Both the position numbers and the translations under genes were made by a program. Under the pieces are notes generated by a model. It was not told the origin of the DNA and ran no database searches. It saw nothing but the letters and a program-made list of their open reading frames with translations. DNA of 64,000 nt from positions 14,367,720 to 14,431,719 of the forward strand of contig OZ038438.1 of assembly GCA_964036275.1 (NCBI GenBank), given 5' to 3'. This stretch comes from Litoditis marina. Lineage: Eukaryota > Nematoda > Chromadorea > Rhabditida > Rhabditidae. This document shows, piece by piece, positions 37,001 through 47,158 of the stretch (positions are counted from its first letter, which is position 1; the number at the start of each line of letters is the position of its first letter).

Positions 37001-40000
37001 GTTATTCCATAGTGAGCGCTGAACAGTGAAGCGCGCCTGTAATCGTATACGATTGTGGCGCGCCTTCAGACATCAGCAGCGTGGCGCAGTGGTAAGTGTC
37101 TCGCTTCAGAAGCGAGAGCTCGAGAGTTCGAGTCCCGAATGGTGCAAAACATGGGAAACAGCAGAGTAATGCAATAGAGGATAACGTAACTACTTATAGA
37201 AGATATATGATCCTGAAAAATATAATTTTTTTTAATTTTATTTTTTATTTTTCAAAATTGACTTTTACCACAGATAAACTAGTAGCTGACTACCATCTCA
37301 CTAGTAGTTAGGTAGGAGTAGAACTATAGTTTAACTCCTCCCCTACGCCTACATTACTACAAGAAAACTAGTAGTTTTCTAGTAGTAGAATAGGGGTGTG
37401 GTAGGAGTTCACTAGTAGTTTACTTGTCGTTATAGAATCACTGTGTACGTATTCCTCAACTTTTTAATGACTTTTCAACAATGTGAAAAATTTCGGAATA
37501 AGTTAATTTTGAGCGAAACTATGCCGAGATTTTAGGAGGCGGACACTTTTGTCGCCGCCGCCGCCGCCGCCGAGCACGGAAGCCATTTTTGCGAGACGTT
37601 GGGCCCTCTAACTCTTCTCAACAAATTTCACTTGGAACGTAAACTTAATGTTTTGTAGACGTGTTGCCCTTTCAGTGATTCATGCAAAAATCTAATGAAA
37701 TGGTCGACGTACTTTGAAGAAAAATTTAATAAACTGTTTTGGAATGTCTGCAGACCTCTGAACAAAAACTAATATGCGCAGCGCTCCGCGCTGCGCACGA
37801 TTCGAGCTGCATCGATCAAAATACGAACAAAATAGGAGCATGATATTCATATATGCCTCTATTCCAATCCTAATTGTACCTCAGCATGAGAACATGTTTT
37901 GCGAAGCATACCACCAAGCCACGGAAGAGCATGGTAGCCTATAAATCATTGTGGTCCTCAATTCATCGTTTTTCAGGCATCCGTTATCAAAGGAGCCTTC
38001 GTCCATAGCACTAAGGTATTTCTCCAGTATCGTAAAACATGAATAACCATATAGAGAGAATTATTAGAAGCCTATTGTGAAGATCAACACAATGTATTTC
38101 ATCTCCAATGGCCACTGGTAGAGGAAACGGTGCAACTTTCAAGTAAACGTTGTCTCACAACTATCATACACCGTCGAAGTACATACCCCGTTAACGCCAA
38201 CCTAACCACGATTTAGAACATCATCAGAATGTGTTTACGTTTCAATCATCCAACATCAGAGAAACTATTTCAGCATTCCACACATTGAAGATTTGCAAGC
38301 CGAGCTGTCTTCACCTGTTTCGGAAGCATCTTCTGGTAGAATAGTCAGTCAGTTCATGCTCTTCAAGAAAAGATCACAGATTTTACATCAATTCTGCTCA
38401 ACGTACCGACAACTTATAGCTTCAACGATGGTAGTAGACTGCCTAGATCGGTATTTGGTACTACTGCTCCGATAATTTCGAAACTTCCAGGAAAATGGTG
38501 TGGAAGAAAGTGAAACGACCGATGTCCAACTCACCAACGGCGGCGTAGTGAACCCTCTTCTTATTCTGTTCACTAGTGGTACCACTGGTCTGGCGAAGGT
38601 TTGCGCATTACGGAATATGTGCATTACGGAATTCTTGAGGTGTTTTCGGGGCTGTAAACGTTTGTCTGTTGCATCATAACTTTGCGTTTCCAGGCAGCCG
38701 AAATCTCCCATCGATCCATGATAATCAATATACAACAAATGAGTTTGCCTCTTTTCGGACCGGTGCAACCGAAAGAGAAGTTCCTCCTTCCACTATCCAT
38801 AGCCCATATTTACGGTGCAATGTCTGCCTACTACGCATTGGTGAATGGCGCGGTCGTCTATTTGATGTCAAAGGTCAACCCGAAGTCACTCGTCGATACC
38901 ATAGTTAGCATGCATGTGAGTGTACAGTCATCATCAATAAGGCAACAAATTGCTGTTTATTGGGTATATTGATTACGTCTCGCTGAAAGAAAACGACAAT
39001 TACAACCGAATGGTAGTGTTTCAGATCAATGTGATTCATGTGAATCCGACGATGATTCTGTGGTTTGCGACTGACTCGTGTGCCGAAGATTTGCAAGTGA
39101 CCCACTTGCGGTCGATGCTGGTGGGAGGGGCGCCAGTGGATTCCAATTTAGCCAACACTACGAAACAAAGGTTGAATCTCAAGGATCTTCGACAAAGTGA
39201 GCAACATATTGCGACAACATATTGCGATTCCCATCACTATTCGGTGGGAAAAAAATGTATTTCACCAATTGTTTCGTGAATACAAGTAAAACAAGACCTT
39301 TTTTCAGCGTACGGAATGACGGAACTAGGAGGACTGTGCACGTTGGCGCCCTATGAAATGTCGAAAATAGAAAGTGTTGGATACCCTCTTCCCGGCATGC
39401 TATTCAAGGTAAAGTTAACGGATACGAACGAACTGTGTCTACTTTTTTGTTCTAGGCTTATACGAACCGGAGACGAGAAGTAAATTCCAATCTCTAAAAC
39501 TGTGTGCCTTTTTCGATCGATATGAGCATGACTCAATTTTACCAAAAACCGACTTATCGGTTTGGTGTCTTCGCTAACTTAGTAGTCTTTCAATAACTTC
39601 ATGTATACCCCATTTTGTGACAGGGTTGTTGATCTTGTTACTTCAGAGGTGGGTCATAAAAGACTTGTATGTTTGGTGTAACTGAATTTCATGGAAAAAC
39701 AACATTACACTAATACTTGTTTTTGAGGAGTAAGTTATTTTCAGATCGTCAACTGGGATACGAAGCAGATATGTGCTCCCATGAAGCCAGGCCAACTGCT
39801 AGTTCTAGGGCCTCAGGTGAAACTTGGAAAAATGCCCATGTCTTTTGGAATGTTGATTTGGTTATCTAGGTTTCAGTGTTCAAAATCTTTCGTGTCTCGT
39901 TGGATGTTTACATAAAAACTTGAGCTTGCTTGAACTTGAGAGTAGAGAAGAACTTGATTGTAATCCGCATAACAATCTGACGAAGACTTCGCTTCATTCC

Positions 40001-41954
40001 GAAGTATTTCTCGAGCAAAAATACTATCCACTGTTCCATTTGTGCTGATAAATTTTATTGTGAAGTCGAGAATAGCCAATGTATAGATTTGATCGCCTTC
40101 ACATTCACTGCAACTTATAGGTGAATCCAGTTTACTTCAAGAACCCGAAAGCTACCAGCGAATTAATGGATAACAACGGATATGTGCGGACAGGTAATCA
40201 AGTAGATTTTGTGTGGAGATTGAGTCGACTCAGAACTTTGGTTATGTGGGGACATCTAGCAAGCAGAATAAAAACTAACAAATTTAGTTCTATTTGGGTA
40301 AACTGTGAAATTGTCGTGCATTTTGGAAAACTGTTCCAAAGAGGAAGAAGAGAGTGGAGAAATGAAAACATAAACATCGGTCAAACAAGCAATCAAACCT
40401 TTGAAATGCGTTCTGTGACTTTGTTGCAATTTACCGTTGAGAGGCTTTTAACTTATTAAACACCCGATTTTCGGAAAACTCTTGTGAATTGTGAACAGGG
40501 AGTAGCAAAAACGAACGTTAATCTATAATTAAGGTGATGCTGGATTCTATGACGAAACTGGTCGAATCTACATTCTCGACCGGGTGAAAGACATCATCAA
40601 GTACAAAGGAACACTGGTACGTTGACCACATAGGTAATCAACTCTATATTTTATCAGTGCGAATCTGACAGAAACAACATAATTTTGATTTCCGCCGAAG
40701 AAAAACTCACATAATCCATTCCCAAACAAAGCAGAATTGAACCCGTTTTATTGTCCTTTCTGCAATTCCTGTCATTTTTTGCCGTAAGTGCGATCTTTTG
40801 TATGAAATATTACCATAAACGACAAAATACAGATTTGTCCCTCTGAGGTGGAGTTGGTACTCCGCGCCCACCCCGGGATCGACGATTGTGCTGTAGTTGG
40901 CAGACAAGATCATGTGACTGGGGAGGTGAGAGATCATGACGGTTCCGGCTGTTTTTTCGCATTTGAACGATTTAGGCTTTTCAGATTTCAGGTTTCCAAT
41001 ATTTAGGAATGAACCAAGCAATCTATATGTACTGGGCGTTCTTTTCTGTTTTACGTGACTCACAGTTTGAGTACACAAAAAGTTACAGCTACCGTAAACC
41101 AGTATTGTTCACTCACAGATGTAGGTTTGTTTTGACAGGGAAGCGAAGTGAACACGAATGTGAACTTTGCCCTGAACCATATTGTTTCAACCTGCTCACA
41201 TGATATCTCATACCGTTCAGACTATGCGCAGACTGAAAAAAACCGTTACAAAATGTTGGGGTGCACCAACGGTTTGTCACTGTCTTTGGTGTAGTAGAGT
41301 ACATTATCAAGTGTTAACAGGTACCGGCAGCGTTTGTGGTGAAGAATCCGGCGCATTCGCTACTCGCTTCAGCTGAAGTGCGACAGTACGTGTCAGGTAA
41401 ATTCTTTCAGATTATGACCCCGTCGTTTCTATAATTACTTTATATGTACTATATACGCAAACTACAATTATATGCAGGCAAGATCGCCACTTTCAAAGAG
41501 CTGAGGGGAGGAGTTTTCTTCATATCGGAGATTCCGAGAAGCCTTTGCGGAAAGGTGATGAGGCGACATCTACGTCAGTTTTGGGATCGGGAACGGACCA
41601 ACTCAAAGGTAGACCTGTTTCGAAGGTCACAAATCTAATAGTCATTACCACTCATTATGAAGGGTGGTTTCAGACAGTCTTTTTTTGGAACACGATCATT
41701 AACAACTATTATATAATGTAATACATTGCTGTATACGACTGACCAGAACAGAAACTTCAAAAGTAGTAATGAACTTCACAGTAATCAACTAAAAGTTCTC
41801 CTTTCTGAACTGGAAGACCCAGTTACAGGTTGAGATCTCTGGGAAAGAGAGCAAGGCCATCAAGCAGGCAGAGACGAAGGCCGCTGGCAAGAAGACCGGC
41901 CACGGACCGGCCACAACACGCAGACACGTACCGAACAAGACGGCACGCAAGTAG
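34053..41954 (+). CDS. Acyl-CoA synthetase / 4-coumarate-CoA ligase-like adenylating enzyme
   Basis: Nineteen exons: 34053-34160, 34421-34507, 34650-34692, 34768-34845, 35064-35134, 35611-35720, 37977-38015, 38274-38343, 38492-38599, 38694-38915, 39025-39196, 39308-39408, 39745-39816, 40121-40193, 40534-40616, 40833-40925, 41321-41396, 41478-41608, 41829-41954; 620 residues, all phases consistent. ANL-family motifs appear in order: ATP-binding [10 protein letters not shown] at 229-238, YGMTE at 371-375, [20 protein letters not shown] at 452-471, and the C-domain lysine in PRSLCGK (Lys561). The reaction is activation of a carboxylic acid with ATP to an acyl-AMP and then an acyl-CoA thioester; the substrate cannot be told. 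A poorly conserved insert of about 60 residues precedes the P-loop. The last exon adds a lysine/arginine-rich tail of 41 residues with no peroxisomal SKL-type end. GCCAG lies two bases before the ATG. Confidence 0.93.
35345..35413 (+). repeat. 15-bp perfect hairpin followed by a decayed copy of exon 5
   Basis: Arms 35345-35359 and 35364-35378 (AGTTTTATTATAGTA inverted) have a four-base loop. The next segment, 35384-35412, matches exon 5 bases from 35067 on (AGATCTGG-AACTG-TTGACCTGA-TGAG) at roughly nine of ten positions, but is frame-broken. Confidence 0.7.
35837..36162. mobile_element. Palindromic miniature inverted-repeat element
   Basis: Arms of about 110 bases (35837-35949 and 36053-36162) are near-perfect reverse complements, from ATTAGTATAAAAACGGGTGT at the left edge to ACACCCG...TACTAAT at the right. 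The roughly 100-base centre is unrelated. No coding capacity. It lies in intron 6 of the acyl-CoA synthetase gene. Confidence 0.88.
36334..36405 (-). pseudogene. tRNA-like sequence / tRNA pseudogene
   Basis: On the minus strand TGGCGGATTGG resembles the A box and GGTTCGAATCC is a perfect B box, with a T-stem that pairs at four of five positions. The acceptor stem does not pair and the anticodon loop lacks U33, so a functional tRNA is unlikely. Confidence 0.5.
36610..37432. mobile_element. ACTAGTAGT-rich inverted-repeat element carrying a tRNA-like core
   Basis: Both ends consist of GTAAACTAGTAGT / ACTACTAGTTTAC units in opposite orientation, with matching CTAC-rich blocks (GTAGAGTAGGGGT left; ACTCCTCCCCTACGCC and AATAGGGGTGTGG right). 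Near the middle an almost perfect palindrome, centred at 37048, contains GCGCGCC arms, directly before a tRNA-like unit. It occupies part of intron 6 of the synthetase gene. Confidence 0.6.
37077..37145 (+). pseudogene. tRNA-like sequence, anticodon loop TTCAGAA (CAG, Leu-like)
   Basis: A-box TGGCGCAGTGG, a six-pair anticodon stem (TCTCGC/GCGAGA) with a proper 7-base loop, and B-box AGTTCGAGTCC are present. The acceptor stem pairs in about five of seven positions but the T-stem does not pair, so it is either a decayed tRNA or the head of a tRNA-derived SINE. Confidence 0.5.
37551..37572. repeat. (CCG)n short repeat
   Basis: Seven CGC/CCG units within the synthetase intron. Confidence 0.85.
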
Positions 41955-42703
41955 AATGGGGTTCGACTGAGCTGTAGTTCGATCTGAGTCTGTAGTTTGA
42001 TACATTGAGTAGACACTACTGTTAGATTCTGTTCATTTAAGCCTCACTATTGCTTCCTTGTGACGTGCATACAAAACGCTATGTGATTACATTTGTGCGA
42101 AAATAAATCGATTAACCTGGTTGTTTCGTACTCTTCAAATAGTATGATAATTGTTCAACTGTACACCGTGTTCTCTGAATTGAAATATATACGGTATTTG
42201 TCTCTTTTTACTAAATAAGAATTTGGCTTTCGAGCATGAAATTAAAATTCCAAGATGATGTGAACCTCAGATCACTGACCCCGAACTGCACGAACATTTT
42301 GGTTACAATGTTCGCTCCTACCAAATGATTTTTAACACTTTAAGTTCAAGTTTTGTTGGAAGTTTCGTAATTAATGCAATAACGTCTATTAAAAAGTACG
42401 AATATGTTGATTTCACAGGTTATACGATGAATGTTTCAAATGTTCATCTGAAGCATTCTTCTGGAAAACACACATTACATGGATAGTAACGTTATGAGAC
42501 AAAACACTAAGAAGGACAGAATATGGCTCAAAACCTAATTTTCACACTTGTAACACCGTTAGCACAAAAACGTTAAATTCGCTTTGTTCTAATGTTATTG
42601 TTGGATCCCGGTGCGATTTAGAAACAATTGGAGAGTTCTTCTGTGTTCGACAGAACGTGTACATTATCGAACAAAATCGTCTCTTTCTAACTCTCTCTCT
42701 CTC

Positions 42704-42752
<49 letters not shown>

Positions 42753-42769
42753 CTTTCTCTCTCTCTCCC

Positions 42770-42825
<56 letters not shown>

Positions 42826-43093
42826 TCTCTCTTGCTGTCTCTCTCTCTCTTGCTCTCTCTCTCTTTTGCTCTTCTAACCGATGAAAGTTGTGCATGATAC
42901 ATTGAGCAACGTGTCAACTCGAAATATGCTAAAACGAGAAATGCACTATGCTAACTAAGTCACGCGCAGCAAACCGTGCAACGTGTCAGACGTGCAAGAG
43001 ATAGAAGATGTGAGAGTACTTGTCATTGTTCAAACGTTCTCCAGACTGAGCCGCTGATCATCCTCTCCCATTCCTTTCCTCATCGCCAGAATC
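41955..43093. other. Intergenic between synthetase and zinc-finger gene
   Basis: Two copies of the TGTAGTTTGAT-type motif follow the synthetase stop within 50 bases (41973 and 41991). A long CT microsatellite lies at 42681-42875. The rest is AT-rich. Confidence 0.6.
42681..42875. repeat. (CT)n microsatellite
   Basis: About 190 bases of CT dinucleotides with scattered A, TT and TG interruptions. Its translations on both strands give false low-complexity proteins. Confidence 0.97.
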
Positions 43094-46000
43094 ATGCCGT
43101 GAGTTAATAACTAGTTTCTTCTACTTTTTCATGTTCCCACGAACTCTTTCACCAATAAGTTACGGGTTTAAATTGAAGTTACAGATATTACCGTTTTCTA
43201 CGAAAACTGAATATAGGGAGTGACCAAATCTTCTTTGTAGTTTGATCTTAATGCACGCCATAATTTTAGAATTTGAACTGTAATAACAAGAACAAACTCC
43301 AACTACCACAGAAGGGCAACAAACAATATATAGGCTTACTTTGAGGGGAGCGAATCCTACAACTCTGTTTTTCTAACAGCCTACTTGTAGTTCTTTTGTT
43401 TCTGGGAAATAATTCATGTCATTTCAGAAAGCAGACTTCCAAGAATTCGACATCTTCCAAAACTGCGTGGCCTGCTGATAAAGATCCGAACTGTGAGATT
43501 TAACACACAACTTTCATTCCAACCGCGCGAGTAAATTTAAGGATACGTTGATGAGTTGATGTATATATTGATTAGGTTAGAAATGTCATTTGATCGTGCT
43601 TTTTTGAGAGCGTACTTTTGTCTATTGTAGATAAAGTGGGAACAACTGCGTGGTAATTTGATCCGAGTTCAGTTTAAAGGGACCGTATCTTTTAAATGTG
43701 CAATGTGGGTAATTTTTAAGAAATGAAAAAGTCATTTATTCTGTTTTGAGATGAAAGTTCATGCCACAAAGTTCAAAAAACCACATTATTACGGAGCAAA
43801 ATAAAAGCCAACAGGATTTGGGTTACTGTAATGCAGCAACCCTTAATCTATCACTGCTTTGTAGTTTTCATGACATTTAGAAATCTTATTTCACAGATTT
43901 AATATTGGTAACTTTGGCCATGTTTTGAATATGATTTCGTTATGTTATGGACATTTTGAAAATTTTGTACGTAGGTGAACTCGGCGGTGTATGTACGTGC
44001 GCGTGGTCGCGCCACATTTTTGAGAACACGGAGCAAGACAGGAAGTTGACACTTATATGAATGATTTTGGTTTTTTTAATGTGAACAATATTGACTAATG
44101 AGCTTGAACCTCCAAATTGAAGAGGAACGGTCCCTTTAATACATTGATTAGGTTTTCGAATAGCATTTAAGGTTACTTTTCGAAAGATATTTCAGCCCAT
44201 TTGTATAAGAAGTGGGATATTTATAACGGGAGTGGCAATAAATATGTTGTACTTTGATCTGACTTTGTAGTTTGATACATTGATTAATACTTTGATATAG
44301 TTGATGTTAGGGTTGTTAAAGCCAAACTCGAAATTCGAAAAAACTCGAAATAACTCGAAATTTAAACTCGACAAACTCGAAATCTCCAAAATTCGAGTAA
44401 CTCGAAACTCGGAAAACTCGGTTTTTCTTAAAACTCGAAAAACTCGAAACTCGAAAACTCGAAATTTTTGAAACTCGAAAAGTTCGAGTTTTCGAGTTTC
44501 GAATTTGGCCACGTCCCAAGTAAGAAATAATGAACGAATGAGCGTTTCACAGCACTTTTTCTGCTATTTCAAACATAAAATGCTTCTTTTTTCACGATTC
44601 TCGCCTAATCATGAGAAAAAATCCGAATTTCTCGAGAAATTCTTATTTTTTCATCTCGATAAAATCCTGAAACCTAACGACCGAACTCGAAACTCGAAAA
44701 TCGAGTTTTTCGAGTTCAACTCGAAACTCGAAAAACTCGTTTTTTTTTCCAAAACTCGAAAAACTCGAAACTCGAAAACTCGAAATTTCAAACTCGATTA
44801 ACAACCCTAGTTGATGTACATATTAGGTTTGGAATATCATTTGAGTGTGCTTTTTTGAGAACGTACATTAGTCTATTGTAGAGAAAGTGGGATTAACTGC
44901 GTGGTAAAGTTCGCACATTTCCCAACTGGACTTGGGCAGCTAAAACTGCTGATGCAGGGCAATGTGTACAATAAACTGTGCTCTTGTCTGAGCGAACTCA
45001 CAACCATAACCAAGTGAAAACTCTAGGAAAACGATAAATGAGTACTATTACTGATTTGTTCCACGTTTCACGACTAGACCATTTAATTGTACCGCAGCCC
45101 TTCATTGGTATAATTAATTTCAGGTCGGCGTGGGACCGGAAAGCGTTATCGAAGCAAGGCCGGGATCGTCCATTACTTCTCGCACCGGAGAACGTTAAAG
45201 TCGGGTATACAGAGCTTCATCTGTCGAGGGTGTGCCAGAAAGGGACGGAGTCGTGTGGTGCATATATCTGTGAGTGAGACCATATGCTTATTTTCTAGAG
45301 ACTGTCTTCTTTTGTAGGCAGGATCAGACCAATCATCTCTACATCTGCGTAACATAAGCAAACTCTACCCCAGGAACTTGTAGTCTTTGCAAGATTTTTC
45401 AGAATATAATATGATTAAGCTCAGGGTCAGTGGGTTCACTTATGGGGATAAGGTATTTACCGAGATTTGTAAACTTTGAATTCGTCACAATCTCGCACCG
45501 CATTTGGTTAATTGACAGTGTGCTTGGCCTTCTGCTTTCTATGACGCAGTGGCATATAATACAGAACTAAATGTTTGGTGTAGTTTGATCTATATCAACC
45601 ATAATTCACGAGTTCTGACTACCGAAGAGCAAGATCAAAGTACAATTATAATGGTAGCGGCAAAATCCACGGTTTACTCTTTTTTGGAGTGAATAAACCC
45701 CATTTTTGTCATGAATATGTGTATGGGGCTGACTGAATCCGAGTTGTAGTTGAGCACAGTACAACTTAAAACACATTTTGAACAGCTTACAATACTCCTC
45801 CGGCATTTTTCTTCTATAAAAGAGGCTTTAGTTGTAACTGACATACAACTCTTTGAGGATAAAATTGAATTTCTTTCAGGCCGATGGTGCTTTTTTCCTC
45901 GAGGACCCCCAGAATCTGGTGCATTCGTGCGGAGAGTCGAACTCGGCTGCTCCAAGCCCGAAGCGTGTCCCCTCCCGCCGTGTCTCTCCAAATCGCCACC

Positions 46001-46496
46001 GCCAAGATGTTTTCCTTCCCCCTCCCGTACCGCAGCTGAAGTTAGTTAGCGATAGATGGTTCTGCTATTTTGTTCGCATTCGAGATATCTATTAGCCACC
46101 TGATACGATCACTATCAAAAGTGTTCCGGAAACAGTGTGTTTTCTGTACACAACTAGTGCAGAAACGTGGATCTCACCCAACTGACCTGAAAAACGTCTA
46201 GATTTTCTATTTTGGGTGAAATTTGTTCATTATTTACTTGCTTGTTTTTGCAGGCTGGTAAATTCGCTCGTTGTACCCGCTACGAAGGACGGCAAACCGC
46301 CTACCGCTACTCCCTCCACCCAAGTTCAGATCACTCCTCCACCAGCTGTCACTGTCGCAGCACCAGGTAGCTGGCTATTCACAATTCACCATTTGATGAT
46401 ACTCGCAGTGATGATGAAAACATTATATGATAATAACTAGTAATAAGAATAAGAATAATGATTAATAATAATAATAATAATAATAATAAAAATAAA

Positions 46497-46537
<41 letters not shown>

Positions 46538-47158
46538 TGAGTACTAGTAATAATAATAATAAAAATGAGTACTAGTAGCAATACTTTCAGTTGCTCCCCC
46601 CGTCATTGTAAATACAGCTGCTGCCGTCGACAACCTTGAAGTGAAGCCTGGTGTGGCAGAACAGCCAGCCTACACCTTTGTTCCTGACCAGCCGGTAAGC
46701 TCACCGTTCTCTGAATCACAAACCGTGTTTTGGCACTAGGCTATCTCGCTTAACGTCAGCATACCATAGATGCTAGCTGTTTGTGTATATGTGAACAGCA
46801 GATCGTTTTTATACTTGTTCTATTCTCCCGAATTCACGACTTTGTACGATGAAGAAAGCTCATTGCCTTCTCCAATGTGTGCTGGGAAAATGCATTGAAC
46901 TTGATTGCCAGATTTGTGTACTGTTGTCATTTGAAGCAGGTGTCGTCTACCTCTACTGCAGTGGCCGACAACGAACCGGAGGACGTGAAGCCCCACGTGG
47001 GGCGTGGCCACCCGTTCCGGGATCTCCGGTGGACTGAGCTGGCAACATTCCAGAATATGCTGCGCGGGCTAGATCCCCGACATGCGACGCAGATTCATCG
47101 GAGACTGGTCTCGTTCGTCAACACTGATCTTGCCCAGTACAAGTTAAGTAAGAAGTGA
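43094..47158 (+). CDS. Probable FLYWCH-like zinc-finger protein
   Basis: Seven exons: 43094-43098, 43428-43492, 45124-45269, 45880-46040, 46254-46366, 46591-46694, 46940-47158; 270 residues with consistent phases. The first coding exon is only five bases (ATGCC), nine bases including the leader after a GCCAG acceptor. Residues about 24-85 are basic and carry FICRGCARKGRSRVVHISADG followed by NLVHSC, a C-x2-C ... H-x-C layout close to the FLYWCH zinc finger (yWrC...CkaRv...g...HnH), though the FLYWCH tryptophan is Phe. The middle is proline/valine/threonine-rich and probably disordered. The C-terminus (about 225-270) has an amphipathic helix, ELATFQNMLRGLDPRHATQI, reminiscent of a BESS protein-interaction motif. 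A nuclear DNA-binding role is inferred. Intron 2 holds two transposable elements and a duplication. Gene end is convergent with the TBCEL gene. Confidence 0.68.
43555..43656 (+). repeat. Direct repeat, copy 1 of a ~100-bp duplication
   Basis: About 80% identical to 44810-44907; shared stretches include GTGCTTTTTTGAGA, GTCTATTGTAGA and AACTGCGTGGTAA. Both lie in intron 2 of the zinc-finger gene. Confidence 0.8.
43673..44139. mobile_element. Miniature inverted-repeat element with TTAAAGGGACCGT ends
   Basis: Left end TTTAAAGGGACCGT (43673-43686), right end ACGGTCCCTTTAA (44127-44139): 13 inverted bases with TTAA at each border. The 440-base interior is AT-rich and non-coding. The TTAA border would fit a piggyBac-type insertion, but the family is not certain. 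Confidence 0.75.
44308..44809. mobile_element. hAT-like miniature element with CTCGAAA minisatellite interior
   Basis: Ends TAGGGTTGTTAA and TTAACAACCCTA are perfect 12-base inverted repeats. GTTGATGT flanks both sides exactly (44300-44307 and 44810-44817), an 8-bp target duplication as made by hAT transposases; TAGGG also fits the hAT terminal pattern YARNG. Inside are inverted arrays of AACTCGAAA/TTTCGAGTT around a 170-base unique centre. No transposase frame. Confidence 0.85.
44810..44907 (+). repeat. Direct repeat, copy 2 of a ~100-bp duplication
   Basis: Partner of 43555-43656; the hAT-like element inserted at its left edge. Confidence 0.8.
46438..46572. repeat. (AAT)n microsatellite
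   Basis: Interrupted AAT/TAA units with a duplicated AAAAATGAGTACTAGTA segment, in intron 5 of the zinc-finger gene just upstream of exon 6. Confidence 0.95.

Noticed and set aside
42542..42895. Long low-complexity frames (Arg-Glu or Ser-Leu repeats) on both strands
   Set aside because: They are translations of the CT microsatellite.
44192..44801. Long open frames on both strands inside the CTCGAAA element
   Set aside because: The 9-base repeat unit has no stop in several frames; the frames are repeat artefacts, as are those at 61072-61445.
44308..44809. CRISPR-like direct repeats
   Set aside because: Units are contiguous and without unique spacers, in a eukaryotic intron.
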